64,000 bases of DNA from Okapia johnstoni (GCA_024291935.2 CM044312.1:72621001-72685000), one strand, 5' to 3'. Counted from the stretch's first letter, positions 48,070 to 59,729 are shown. Translations and numbers: made by a program. Notes: a model not told the origin generated them from the letters alone.

Positions 48070-49079
48070 ATTTATATAAAATATCTTGCTTATTTTTAGA
48101 GGAAAAAAAAACTTGTATCAAGATAACAAAATAACCTGGCCAACTGAAAATTTGAAAAAGTTCATGAAGTCAGTCTCTGTCAAAAATATCAGTACATGTA
48201 TGCAGGAATGTGAGTCACACTACTATCTTTGCTTAGACATCATCCAGACCAGTGTTAGACTAGTAACTATCTAAGTATGCAATTCAGCAGAATAAATTAT
48301 CAACACATCTGTTTTCTGGTGAACTTGACTCAACAGCACTGGGCTGTGTGCACTATCTCACTTCAGTTTTAAGTTCAAAGCAGACAGAGTCTAGGCAGTA
48401 CCCAGGTCTGCCCATAACTTGACATCTCTGGGTGCAGAGTCCTTGGATGGCATAATAGTGAGCTTTCATGTTTAGAGAAGAAGGCACTGAAGGAACACAT
48501 TGGGTCACCAGCAGATTTTTGGGGACTTTTTGCCCTTTGGGACTCTTCCCTATAGTCCATGGAACTGCTTGAATAAAGGATAATGATTCTGGGAAAGGTC
48601 AGACAGATTCTCAACTAGGTGATGGCGCAGAATCTGGGAACAGACAAATAATACACACCTATATCCATTTCAGAAATAAAAGATTTGTAATTTTAAAATC
48701 ATTTTATATTCCATCTGACATAACTGCAAAGGACATTAATATTAAATAATTTTGTGGCAGTTATATAGAAAATATCTTTCCAAAAGAGATGATTTGAGTT
48801 GTATTTCTGATGTTATATATATGAAACTAGAATTTGACCCTAGGGATTTCCTGTCCCAATTTTTTAATGAATTGCAACCCACAGGTTTCTACAGAGATGC
48901 TCCTCAAGCATGCTAAATGTGGGACAAGATAGTGCTAGGTGGGACACAGGAGACCAAGTTAGGAATCAGAGTCTTGGTGATCCCACAAAAGCTATAATCT
49001 AATTCATTTGGCTTGGTCTTCCATGTAAGGATTTGAGTGAAGAACAAGTTCAGCTGTTTAAATGAAAAAATGGGGATCT

Positions 49080-49215
49080 CACCTTATAATCTTACTTTAT
49101 ACATGAAGAAATTGAGGAACAGAGCAATTAAATAGCTTGCCCCTGGTCATCTGGCAAGAGAGTGGCAATCACACTTGGGTTTCATCTCGAGTCTCCCACC
49201 CTCAATTACAGCAGT
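49080..49215 (+). mobile_element. MIR SINE
   Basis: TACTTTATACATGAAGAAAT, TGAGGAACAGAGCAATTAAA, TAGCTTGCCCCTGGTCATCT and GAGTGGCAATCACACTTGGG follow the MIR consensus well. Confidence 0.65.
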
Positions 49216-49362
49216 TTGGATCCCTGTACTTTGATGTCTACCTCAAATATAACTTACAGATGAGAATTGGGGAATGGTCTATAAGATGGGCATTCAGTAA
49301 AATAGTACTTGATAAGCTCCCCTGAATATGATCACTTACATACAGTACAGGACACTTAAATG

Positions 49363-49400
49363 ATATTCACAAGTAGAAAAGAGATTCTACTTGTGAATAT
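49363..49400. repeat. Perfect 16-bp inverted repeat, 6-nt loop
   Basis: Left arm 49363-49378 (atattcacaagtagaa) is the exact reverse complement of right arm 49385-49400; the loop is aagaga. It lies in CD36 intron 1, outside recognised elements. Confidence 0.85.
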
Positions 49401-49495
49401 TTAGTCATTATTATCAAGTTTAAATAATTTATTCCACTGTATTATGACAATCCTAGCCAAAGCCATAGGAGGGAGCATGTTATTCTTCATCTGCT

Positions 49496-49688
49496 GTGTT
49501 AAATCATTTCAGTCATGACCGATGTGACCCTGTGGACTGTAGCCTGCCAGGCTCCTCTGTCCATGGAATTCTCCAGTCTATAATACTGGAGTGGGTGGCC
49601 ATTCCCTTTTCCAGGGTGTCTTCCTGACCCAAGGATCGAACCTGTGTCTCTTACATCTCCTGCACTGGCAGGCGGGTTCTACCCCCAA
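49496..49688 (-). mobile_element. Bov-tA SINE, diverged
   Basis: Antisense Bov-A body and a partial tRNA-derived head (ATCGAACCTGTGTCTCTTAC through GCAGGCGGGTTC). The outermost head bases are lost. Confidence 0.82.
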
Positions 49689-49724
49689 GCAATTAATAAG
49701 GGAAGGAAAGCTATGCCAAATTTA

Positions 49725-50212
49725 GTGTACTGAAAAGCAGAGACATCACTTTTCCTACAAAGGTCCATATAGCCAAAGCTATGGTTTTTACAGTAGTCAT
49801 TTACAGATGTGAGAGTTGGACCATAAAGAAGGCTGAATGACAAACAATTGATGCTTTCAAACTGGGGTGCTGGAGAGGACTCTTGAGAGTCCCTTGGACT
49901 ACAAGGAGATCAAACCAGTTAATCCCAAAGGAAATCAACCCTGAAGATTCATTGTTAGGACAGGTTGAAGCTCCAATACTTTGGCCACCTGATGTGAAGA
50001 GCCAACTCATTGGAAAAGACCCTGATGCTGGGAAAGACTGAAGGCAATAGAAGAAAGGGGTAGCATAGGATGAGATAGTTCGATAGCATCACGGACTCAA
50101 TGGATATGAATTTGAGCAAACTCCAGGAGATAGTGGAGGACAGAGGAGCCTGGCGTGCTGCAGTCCATGGGTTGCTAAGAGTCGCTAATGACTTAGCAAC
50201 TAAACAACAACT
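49725..50212 (+). mobile_element. BovB 3' part, old, plus strand
   Basis: The only BovB in the window that is sense to CD36. It reads from the RT C-terminal region (GAGAGTTGGACCATAAAGAA) to a GCAACTAAACAACAAC tail. The CAACAA-type tail and heavy divergence group it with copy 3 as an older subfamily. Frames are badly broken. Confidence 0.88.
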
Positions 50213-50988
50213 CAACTTGCTCAGAGACATAAAATTCCACAGGAAAAATAAATCACTTGTTTAGGCTTGTGTGTTTTGTTTACATTGGAAAAAAACATGT
50301 GGTATTAATGACTATTCAAGCTTCTGAGCCACCAGGACCTCAATGTGAATCAGTTTGTTCATCCTGATTTACAGTGGATCATCCTAGGTATTTGGTATAA
50401 GTGAATGGAAATCCTGAAGAATGAAAAAAGTTTGTAAGATTTGTTTTTTTCTATTTTGAGGGAAAGTCTTATTCATTTACTTTCTTAACATTATTCTTAA
50501 CATTTTTAGCTGTGCAATTAATACTTTTAAAAAATTAAATGCTTACTCAAGTGGAAAGAAATACTAATAAAACCATCAGAATGGTCTGCAACCACAACCA
50601 AGCTATGGAGGGAAAATCTGAAACCATAACTAAGTATGATTTTTACTATTATCCTTACAAGACTGACAAAAAATATTGTGTGTCCCTCCAATCTGTTGCA
50701 ATTTTTATTTTCCTTGGCAAGGGCATTCTGAAGTAGGGAATATTGTTTACAAGCTACAAAGCACATTCTGTTTATCAATGTCAGGTCAACCCTAGTATAG
50801 AACCCTCGTATACATTTCCTACTGCAATCAAAACTGCTCAAATAGAATGTTTTAGGTATTTGAATAATAGTCATGTTACAATAGGATCTACTTATTATGC
50901 TAAGAATTTTCTTCCAAAGATAAGACTAAGTGAAATACATATTGACACAATCTAATTGATTTTAACAGAATTGTTATGAATCAGTTTA

Positions 50989-51204
50989 TTGTTGTTGTTG
51001 TTTAGTCTCTAAGTCATGTCTGATTCTTTTGTGACCTCATGAACTGTAGCCCACCAGGCTCCCCTGTCCATGGGATTTCCCAGGCAAAAACACTGGAGTG
51101 GATTGCCAATTGCTTCTCCAGGGGATCATCCCAACCCAGGGATCCAACCCGCATTTCCTGTATTGGCAGCCAGATTCTTTACCACTGAGTCACCAAGGAG
51201 CCCT
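50989..51204 (-). mobile_element. Bov-tA SINE
   Basis: Antisense element with a TTGTTGTTGTTGTTTAGTC tail on the left, a full Bov-A body and a head ending ACTGAGTCACCAAGGAGCCC at 51204. Confidence 0.88.
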
Positions 51205-51577
51205 ATGATCAGCTCCCTACAACAAAAGGAACACTATTGCTCTTGAATATGTTAAAATATACATATTTGAGGCTAGTAAGAAAGCAATACATATTACAGA
51301 ATCTAGATATACTCTACCTTACATATTTTCTTCAAGTTCTGTTCACCTTTAGACGATATAAAAATCAGTTATTAAAAACAAATGAAAATATTCGGTAAAA
51401 TATTTCAATGTTTTCAACACAGTTGATATGAAACAATTCAAGCATGAATTCAATATCCATGAAAATGGAATATTCTTTTAACAGTGGTTATAATTTTGGT
51501 GATATTAGAGAATAGCGTAGTGTTAATTTTCTGACAATGTATTTCCCTAATTTACTCGTGTTTTTTTGTTTTAACAG

Positions 51578-51660
51578 ATTTACCACTGATTAGAAGAACT
51601 GACTCCTTCTAAGACTCATCAGATCATTTCCTGTAAAAACTGTATCTAATTGTGAAAAAG
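51578..51660 (+). other. CD36: CD36 exon 2 (non-coding, 5' UTR)
   Basis: Acceptor TTTTGTTTTAACAG before 51578 and donor GTAAAG at 51661. The segments GATTAGAAGAACTGACTCCT and CATCAGATCATTTCCTGTAA resemble the second 5'-UTR exon of human CD36 as I remember it. It contains no ATG. Its first twelve bases (ATT TAC CAC TGA) end the upstream ORF begun in exon 1. Confidence 0.75.
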
Positions 51661-51750
51661 GTAAAGAAAATATCTGTTACCATTCTTGTTTAGCATTTAG
51701 ATGGAATAGACCCCAGTCAACCCATATTCAGTTTGCAGGAGAACACCAGG

Positions 51751-52680
51751 TTCAGTTCAGTTCAGTCGCTCAGCCGTGTCTGACTCTGTGACCCCATGAA
51801 CCGCAGCACGCCAGGCCTCCCTTTCCATCACCAACTCCCGGAGTTTACCCAAACTCATGTCCATTGAATCGGTGATGCCACCCAACCATCCATCCTCTGT
51901 CGTCCCCTTCACCTCCTGCCCTCAATCTTTCCCAGCATCAGGGTCTTTTCCAATGAGTTAGCTCTTTGCATCAGGTGGCCAAAGTATTGGAGTTTTAGCT
52001 TCAGAATCAGTCCTTCCAATGAACACCCAGGACTGATTTCCTTCAGGATGGATTGGTTGGATCTCCATGCAGTCCAAGGGACTCTCAAGAGTCTTCTCCA
52101 ACACCACAGTTCAAAAGCATCAATTCTTCGGTGCTCAGCTTTCTTTATAGTCCAACTCTCACATCCGTACATGACCACTGGAAAAACCATAGCCTTGACT
52201 AGATGGACCTTTGTTGACAAAGTGATGTCTTTGCTTTTTAATATTCTGTTTAGGTTGATCATAACTTTCCTTCCAAGAAGTAAGCGTCTTTTAATTTCAT
52301 GGATGCAAGCATCATCTGCAGTGATTTTGGAGCCCCAAAACTAAAGTCAGCCACTGTTTCCCCATCTATTTGCCATGAAGTGATGGGACCAGATACCATG
52401 ATCTTAGTTTTCTGAATGTTGAGCTTTAAGCCAACTTTTTCACTCTCCTCTTTCACTTTCATCAAGAGGCTCGTTAGTCTTTCTGCACTTTCTGCCAGTA
52501 GGGTAGTGTCATCTGCATATCTGAGGTTATTGATATTTCTCCCGGCAATCTTGATTCCAGCTGTGCTTCTCCTAGCCCAGCGTTTCTCATGATGTACTCT
52601 GCATAGAAGTTACATAAGCAGGGTGACAATATACAGCCTTGACGTACTCTTCTTCCTATTTGGAACCAGTCTGTTGTTCC
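51751..52680 (-). mobile_element. BovB, 5'-truncated, inside CD36 intron 2 (copy 6)
   Basis: The left end has TTCAGTTCAGTTCAG repeats. Homology stops at 52680 in the T-D-W-F-Q-I segment. A short possible duplication ccaggt (51746-51751 and 52681-52686) flanks it, which is too short to be decisive. Confidence 0.92.
51909..52680 (-). pseudogene. BovB RT remnant with frameshifts (copy 6)
   Basis: Three different minus-strand frames each carry part of the RT C-terminal half. 52474-52680 has T-D-W-F-Q-I-G and the I-L-S-P motif. 52259-52465 has V-K-E-E-S-E-K-V-G-L-K-L. 51909-52262 has the [13 protein letters not shown] block. Small deletions shift the frame through the Y-A-D-D region, so the catalytic motif is not read. 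Confidence 0.85.
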
Positions 52681-53078
52681 CCAGGTAGTACTGTGCAAAT
52701 GGCTGTGTTTAGATGGAAAAGCCAGATAGAGGGCAAAAATGTCCATAAGTGTCCCAGGCTGACAGAAGGTAGGCAGAGAGTAAGAGTACATAAGCATATT
52801 CTCCATAGATAAGATTTCGTTATGTTAATCATCCACAGAAAAAAAAAATTAAAGAGGAGCATTTTGAGGAAATGCTCTATGTGATGATATTTATTGCTTC
52901 TACCACTGGTAGGTAAGGTCAAATAAAAAAATAAATAAAAGACCGAGAATGTTTTCTAAAAAAATAAATCTGTCTATAACTGGCAAAACGATTTGTTTCA
53001 GTTTCGTGTTTTCCTTGTACTTTGATCTTTTTGTACTGATATTTATGCTTCTGTTTTATGATCTCCTTCTAATGATAG

Positions 53079-53325
<247 letters not shown>

Positions 53326-53667
53326 TAGTCTACCTTGATTTGTTTTTGGCTTAGGGTTCCTGGTATAGCCGGCAACTTTGTGTCTAACACAAAGGTGATT
53401 CTGAACAACTGAAACTCTACGTGATAGAGAAATAATCAAGTATGATGTATACTCTATATGAATGCACTGTCATCTTAAGTCTAAATATTTAATTTCTTAT
53501 AAAAACTATTATAGGTATGTAGATAAGTAGAAATAATTTAATTATGTCCAAAGAGTATGCTGATATGCTTTTCATATGCTTTAGAATGAGAAATGAGTGT
53601 TATTTTCTGAGGGTACATTTATAAAAGTAGTTGCACTTTGGTTACAGTTGATTAAAGTAAAATCATA

Positions 53668-53719
53668 TATAACTTAAAACTGTGTTTAATAAGTATAACT
53701 TAAAACTGTGTTTAATATT
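53668..53719. repeat. 26-bp direct tandem duplication
   Basis: A 23-base identical core (tataacttaaaactgtgttt onward) occurs at 53668-53690 and 53694-53716, with a period of 26. Confidence 0.85.
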
Positions 53720-53889
53720 GATTTAGGAATATTTGGTAAAACTGGTAAAATTTATTTTTGTTTGGTAAACTGTTCTATATATGCTTAATATTAATAATAT
53801 ATGATTCTTATAAATGTTTCCTACTGATGAAGGTTGATAAGGGAACTTTAGAAAATACTTTCAGAAATGTTATGGAGGACATATCCCAG

Positions 53890-53957
53890 TGTATATATAT
53901 GTATGTATATGTGTGTATATATATTTGTGTGTGCATATATATATATATGTATACAAA
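53890..53957. repeat. (TA)n/(TG)n compound microsatellite
   Basis: Mixed ATATAT and GTGTAT units end 14 bp before the tail of BovB copy 7. Confidence 0.8.
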
Positions 53958-53970
53958 CAAGTTGACTATC

Positions 53971-54912
53971 AGTTCAGTTCAGTTCAGTTGCTCAGTCGTG
54001 TCCGACTCTTTGCGACCCCATGAATTGCAGCATGCCAGGCCTCTCTGTCCATCACCAACTCCCGGAGTCTACCCAAACCCATGTCCATCGAGTCGGTGAT
54101 GCCATCCAACCATCTCATCCTCTGTCATCCCCTTCTCCTCCCGCCCCCAATCCTACCCAGCATTAGGGTCTTTTCCAATGAGTCAACTCTTCGCATGAGG
54201 TGGCCAAAGTATTGGAGTTTCAGCTTCAACATCAGTCCTTCCAATGAACACCCAGGATTGATCTCTTTAAGGATGGATTGATTCGATCTCCTTGCAGTCC
54301 AAGGGGCTCTCAAGAGTCTTCTCCAACACCACAGTTCAAAAGCATCAATTCTTTGGCGCTCAGCTTTCTTCACCGTCCAACTCTCACATCCATACATGAC
54401 CACTGGAAAAACCATAGCCTTGACTAGATGGACTTTTGTTGGCAAAGTAATGTCTCTGCTTTTAAATATGCTCTCTAGGTTGGCCATAACCTTCCTTCCA
54501 AGGAGTAAGTGTCTTTTAATTTCATGGCTGCAATCACCATCAGCAGTGATTCTGGAGCCCCCCAAAATAAAGTCTGACACTGTTTCCACTGTTTCCCCAT
54601 CTATTTCCCGTGAAGTGATGGGACCAGATGCCATGATCTTAGTTTTCTGAACATTGAGCTTTAAGCCAACTTTTTCACTCTCCTCTTTCACCTTCATCAA
54701 GAGGCTCTTTAGTTCTTCTTCACTTTCTGCCATAAGGGTGGTGTCATCCGCATATCTGAGGTTATTGATAGTTCTCCCGGCAATCTTGATTCCAGCTTGT
54801 GTTTCTTCCAGCCCAGCATTTCTCATGATGTTCTCTGCATAGAAGTTAAATAAGCAGGGTGACAATATACAGCCTTGACGTACTCCTTTTCCTATTTGGA
54901 ACCAGTCTGTTT
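53971..54912 (-). mobile_element. BovB, 5'-truncated, in CD36 intron 3 (copy 7)
   Basis: AGTTCAGTTCAGTTCAG tail repeats at the left. Homology stops at 54912 in the T-D-W-F-Q-I segment, almost the same truncation point as copy 6. A young-looking copy with a long frame. Confidence 0.92.
54125..54912 (-). pseudogene. BovB RT C-terminal half, uninterrupted (copy 7)
   Basis: A single minus-strand frame from T-D-W-F-Q-I-G-K-G-V to R-R-R-R-G. It includes Q-G-C-I-L-S-P, R-Y-A-D-D-T-T-L-M and the whole C-terminal block, with no stop. The open frame extends a further 13 codons upstream into host sequence (to 54952), so its apparent Met start is not an element feature. It lacks the endonuclease and motif A. 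Confidence 0.88.
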
Positions 54913-56100
54913 TTCTAAAAATAAAGTGACTTAATATATAGGCTTTGTACAATAAACTAGAATCTGTCTCTCATGCTAGTTCCTTCTAATTCAGCTTTAT
55001 ACTCACCAACTTTAATTGATACAGAAAAGGAAGACTAGAATAAGGAGAAATAGACCTGCTGAAGTCCTAAACCAGGGATAGCAAATTCAAATGACTTCAG
55101 AGTTTGTAGACAAGCCTTAAAAAAAAGCTACCAAAAGCAATATAAAAACAAGACAATGACTACTGTGAAGTTAAAAGTGTGTGCCCTGCTCAGAGGCATG
55201 TATGTTTATTTTTAAAATATAATGCTGGCCAAATAAACATATCTGAGTGCCTCAGCTGTCATCCTGGTTCAGATGCCAGTGGTCTAGATGTCAGTAAGCA
55301 CAATGCACAGAGGGGATCAACAAGACCTGAATCATAAAATGGGCTAGACTACCAACTCACACTGGAGTTTCTGTTCCTGTCAAGACCTTTATCTGTCTCA
55401 TCCATTCACCCATGTTTGACATTCTACTCTTACTAGGAGTTTAAATAATTACAATTATTTTTCACTAAAGCACTGCCTGACTTAATATGAAGATTTAATT
55501 TCAAATCTAGTTACCCAGGACAAGAAGTTACTATTTCCAAAGCTTTGTTGCTTTGTTTTTGTTCAGCTAAATGCTTAGTCTGTAAATTAAAAAAAAATTC
55601 TGACTGTACTATTATAGCTATTGTCTTAGTACAACAGATTAAGAAATAGGACATTTTTGGTACAGTTTCTATACTTGTACACTATATTTGCTTAATAACC
55701 ACACAGGTATTTCTATCTTTTCTCTTGCTAACTGACAGCAAAAATTTTAACCTCATGGTTAAAACTGGAAATATTATACTTTAAATACCATCTCCTTCCT
55801 TGGAATCCCCAGTTTTCTTCATATTATTTTAATATAGCTCAATAGAGACAGACAGGGATGGTGAGGTGTGGAGTGTCTAACGTGTTAGAGAGAACTGCTA
55901 TTGTGCTATATCCTTTCTGCTCTATAAACTCACTTCCCTTCTGTATCTGTGGAGTGAGAACAGGATAAATTTTGACACACAGACTATAATTTCTTTTTTT
56001 TTTAATCTTCAGAAAAGAAAAGCCACAATAATCTTCTGGTGCATAGCATCTTAGACTAAGATTTTTTTTTTGATTCATACTTGATAATCAGTAGTGAACA

Positions 56101-56138
56101 GTGAGTATATGAACAGGCAGTGAGTATATGAACAGGCA
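56101..56138. repeat. 19-bp direct tandem duplication
   Basis: Two identical copies of gtgagtatatgaacaggca at 56101-56119 and 56120-56138. Each copy contains a GTGAGT splice-donor-like start. Confidence 0.85.
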
Positions 56139-56284
56139 GTAGTAGTGTATGTTTACCTGTAGTTGTTAGATATAACAAAATCTGCATTTAGAGACTGGTA
56201 TCAAATATACTATATACTAATAAGTTATATGCCACACTTACTAATATATTATACCATATACTAAATAAATACAACATTTTCTAG

Positions 56285-56400
56285 TCCTACTAAGAGCTTC
56301 ATATATACTAATTCATTTAATCTTCACAAATATCAATGAGAAGGTACTGCCATCACAAGACCTTAAATCAACCTGACAACTCACCTAGCCAAAAGGAATA
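56285..56400 (+). mobile_element. MIR SINE fragment
   Basis: AAGAGCTTCATATATACTAA, TTCATTTAATCTTCACAAAT and ATGAGAAGGTACTGCCATCA follow the MIR 5' half. Confidence 0.45.
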
Positions 56401-57241
56401 TGCATTAGTTTCTAAACCTAGGCAATCTGAAGGCAGAGATGAGACGATTTATACATTTTACACTCTCTAATTCTACAACAGAAAGTGTTGGAAAGTGAGG
56501 AGACCAAAAACAGGAAATGTTATGTAGTACATGACCACTTTCAAGGAGAATTTAACACTCTTAAACAGATCTTTGCACAGTTTGCTCATAACAAAAGGTT
56601 CTCTGGTCTAGTGTGATGGAGTATGTAGAACTGATGGGTGATGGGATGCAATGGATAGAGGAACTAATTAATAGGGGAAGAGAGGAGTAAGAATTTCAAA
56701 CTACAAGATGTCCAGTTGTGTTCTTGATAGAAACATGTATACCTTAGAAGAATAAAGCACAGAGGTTTTATAAGTGATCTGAAAAGAACATCAGTGTATA
56801 TTTCAAAGGGAAGTTTCAGAGATTTGTTCATTATTATAGAGAATACAGATAAAACTAAACAATAGATATGTTTAGGGAGAGTTTGAATATAGACAAAAGA
56901 GCAGAGAAATTACTAAGGGATTTGTGCATTCAGAGGTAAGTAGGAAGACTACAGAAAAATTATTTTATATGAAACAATAAAAATAATAGACTGTAAATTT
57001 TTTAGAAGTTATTATGAAGCCAATTTTTAAGGAAAAAGTAAAATTATTTCAGGCAGATGAAAATTAAGGAAATAGTAGTTAGGACACAGTCACTAATAAC
57101 TTTAAAATTATATTTTCAGTAGTGCCAAGTAATAAAGTGGGATAAAATAAAGAAATAGAGTGCTTTCCCTTCTTATTTTTGAAATGAGGGTTACCTGCAA
57201 TCTTTGGGTCACACTGTAACCCAGCTCAACATTCACAGACT

Positions 57242-57488
57242 AAGACATCACTTCTCGGCCTTTTGGCTAAGATCAAGTGGCTCAGATGATAAAGCATCTG
57301 CCTGCAATGCAGGAGACCTGGGTTCGATCCCTGGGTCAGGAAGATCCCCTGGAGAAGAAAATGGCAACCCACTCCAGTACTCTTTCCTGCAAAATCCTGT
57401 GGTCAGAGGAACTTGATAGGTTACAGTCCATGGGTCGCAAAGAGTCAGACATGACTAAACGACTTAACTTTCACTTTTCAAGACATCA
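57242..57488 (+). mobile_element. Chimeric retrotransposon: U2 snRNA 5' end fused to Bov-tA
   Basis: 57247-57279 matches the first 33 nt of U2 snRNA with one difference, at nt 4. It joins the Bov-tA SINE (57277-57479) at a shared GTG, and nine bases of the normal SINE head are missing. Repeats aagacatca at 57242-57250 and 57480-57488 frame the insertion. The G-to-A 'difference' in U2 falls where the left repeat overlaps, so it may simply be target sequence. The best reading is reverse transcription of SINE RNA followed by a template jump onto U2 RNA, which was then copied to its 5' end. The U2 part is far too short to be a functional snRNA. Confidence 0.88.
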
Positions 57489-57794
57489 TCAGAAGCCCTT
57501 CAATGGTTAGGAGCTGTGTAGTATAGTTAAGATAGGTCTGCTTTTGCTCTCAGATTTTCATATAGCTGTGTTGACCTTGCTTATTTTAATTATGTAAAGA
57601 TGTTGGGACTTCTTCTTCATTTAAATAAAACTGTTTCTTTTAAATTTAATTTATAAAATTATTTTAAATATGAGATTAGCATATGTATCTGTTTGGCATA
57701 CGTGTAGAGGTCAAATCTTTGAATTATGTGTAAGCACAGAGAGCCAAGTGTCTCACCTCTGCCTCAAGAACACTTAGGTTAATACTGCTATTTT

Positions 57795-57832
57795 ACAAAT
57801 ATATATATACACACACACATATATTTATTTAT
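57795..57832. repeat. (TA)n(CA)n microsatellite
   Basis: ATATATATACACACACACAT followed by ATATTTATTTATA. Confidence 0.8.
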
Positions 57833-59574
57833 ATGTTGTATTGCCTGTCAGTTTTTCTCTACAATTAAAACTCATTGCATGTAACTTGCATTATTTAATG
57901 GACTAACAGCAAATTGGCAAAGTTATTACCTATATGTAAGCATCATAAAAAATTATAGTGCTTAATTTAAAAAGATAAGAAAACTATCTCCTCTTGTTCT
58001 CTAGAGTTGGGGTTCTGATACTTTCTGGTTCTCAAAGATGACACCTGATACCAGTATCTGAAATGGTGTAAAATAATAGTCGATACATTTTACCATTATA
58101 TTTCTTTACTCACTATTTCCAAAGGAAATTTGGTAGGGTTTTTATGCATTAAAGGTAATTATGCATTATGTAGGGTTTTATGCATTATAGCTGAATGCTT
58201 TTATACCAGTGTTTCAGACCATGATTCCTAGTAGAATTAAGTGGGATCAGCAGATTTATGCAATTTTGCTAGATAGACTAAAAGTCAATGGCATGAGCTG
58301 CCACAAATGTGTAAAGCAGAAATTATCAAAGGACTTCATAAAAAGGTCAAAGTTCTGGCACCACTCACAAAGGATAATTTATCACCTGACACTATAAAAT
58401 ATCACTTGATTAATATTGCTGAATATTATTTAACATAGGCAATTTTAAATAGTTTGAATTCACCTATGATATTAACTGTGGAACATCAAGACAGAAAATC
58501 AAGATATCTTTTTTCAATTAAAAGACTAATGTTCAATCATACCATCATTCAATTACACCATTTCCTTTCTCCATTCTTGAAAAGAATGACTTCTCGCAAC
58601 CAAAAAATGCTTCCAGATAAAATAAACATAAATGATTATTATTCTGATTTATTAAAATGACTATAATTTCAAAGCAACAGTTAATATTTGATAGTAAACT
58701 TTATACACATATATATTAATTTCATGATGTATGCTTAGACTATTTCCAGATATTATAAACTAATTTTTACCTTATTATAGTATCTAAAAGCTCAAAAAAG
58801 TGCCAGACGTACATAGGTTGTTAAAGATAGTAGAATTTGCTTTAAATTTAATAATAATCTATGAGAACATGAAATAATCCAAAATAAATTCTAAATTTAA
58901 ATAGTAGTAAAACATGGATTAAACATGTATTTGCATATTAACTCCAATAATAAAATCACTTAAAAATGTTTTAAGAAACAGCAGGTCAACATGTGTAATT
59001 TTCTTTCTCCAGCCCAATTTAATATCAACATAGTATACTTTTCATGCCAAATAAAAACTCTCCCATTTTAGGTTCTTACATAAACACTTGGAGGCTGATT
59101 TCCTGAGTTTCAGAAACATATTATGTCTAATCAATTCCATCAATTGTTATTCTGAGGTTTAAGTGATGGCTTGATAATAACCTGAGACCAAAACCACTTT
59201 GTGACTGTTAGCACCACGGCACTAATATTCTAACCCTCTCTTTCTCTCTCTCTCAGCGTGTATACACAAAGGAGGAAATGTTTTGATCATAGGAAGACTG
59301 CTTGTAACTGGTTCTAAACAGAACAAATGGTGGTAGTGAGTGAAGATAAAGACTCTTTTCAGTATGTTTCTGCTTTTTAGGGAAGTTTTGATTTCACTGG
59401 ATGGAGAATAAATATAGAAATGATTAAATAGCAGAAGTGTCACAGGATTTTACATGAGTTATTGCCACATGACTTGTTCAGACAGGAATGCTATGAATGA
59501 AATAATTAATATAATTATACCATATTCCACCTATATTGACTTTCAGAAATATTAATTTCGTATAGCTCAACCTC

Positions 59575-59715
59575 ATATTATTTCTAATATTATTATTATC
59601 CCTATTTTACAAATAAGGAAGCTGAGGTACAAGAAATCAAATAACCTGCCCAAGTTTAAATGGTTCGCATATGACCAAACTGGGAATCAAACTCATAGCT
59701 TCTATTTCATTGTTA
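59575..59715 (+). mobile_element. MIR SINE
   Basis: ATTATTATTATCCCTATTTT, ACAAATAAGGAAGCTGAGGT, AATAACCTGCCCAAG and GGAATCAAACTCATAGCTTC are in MIR order. Confidence 0.65.
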
Positions 59716-59729
59716 ACCACTTCATTCTG

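Larger units (their letters stand above)
43823..51577 (+). other. CD36: CD36 intron 1
   Basis: GTAAGT donor at 43823 and TTTTGTTTTAACAG acceptor ending at 51577. From 43823 to about 45470 no repeats are recognised. After that come MIRs, a Tigger/MER2-like pair, two Bov-tA SINEs and a plus-strand BovB. 45611-47490, 48070-49080 and 50213-50985 hold nothing I can name. A TA/GCGCACATATAT tract lies at 47493-47532. Confidence 0.65.
51661..53078 (+). other. CD36: CD36 intron 2
   Basis: A 1418-bp intron from GTAAAG to ATGATAG. About 930 bp of it is an antisense BovB copy. The rest (52681-53078) is host sequence with a T-rich acceptor region. Confidence 0.7.

Noticed and set aside
57247..57279. Functional U2 snRNA gene
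   Set aside because: Only 33 of about 190 nt are present, with no Sm site and no snRNA promoter upstream; it is part of a chimeric insertion.
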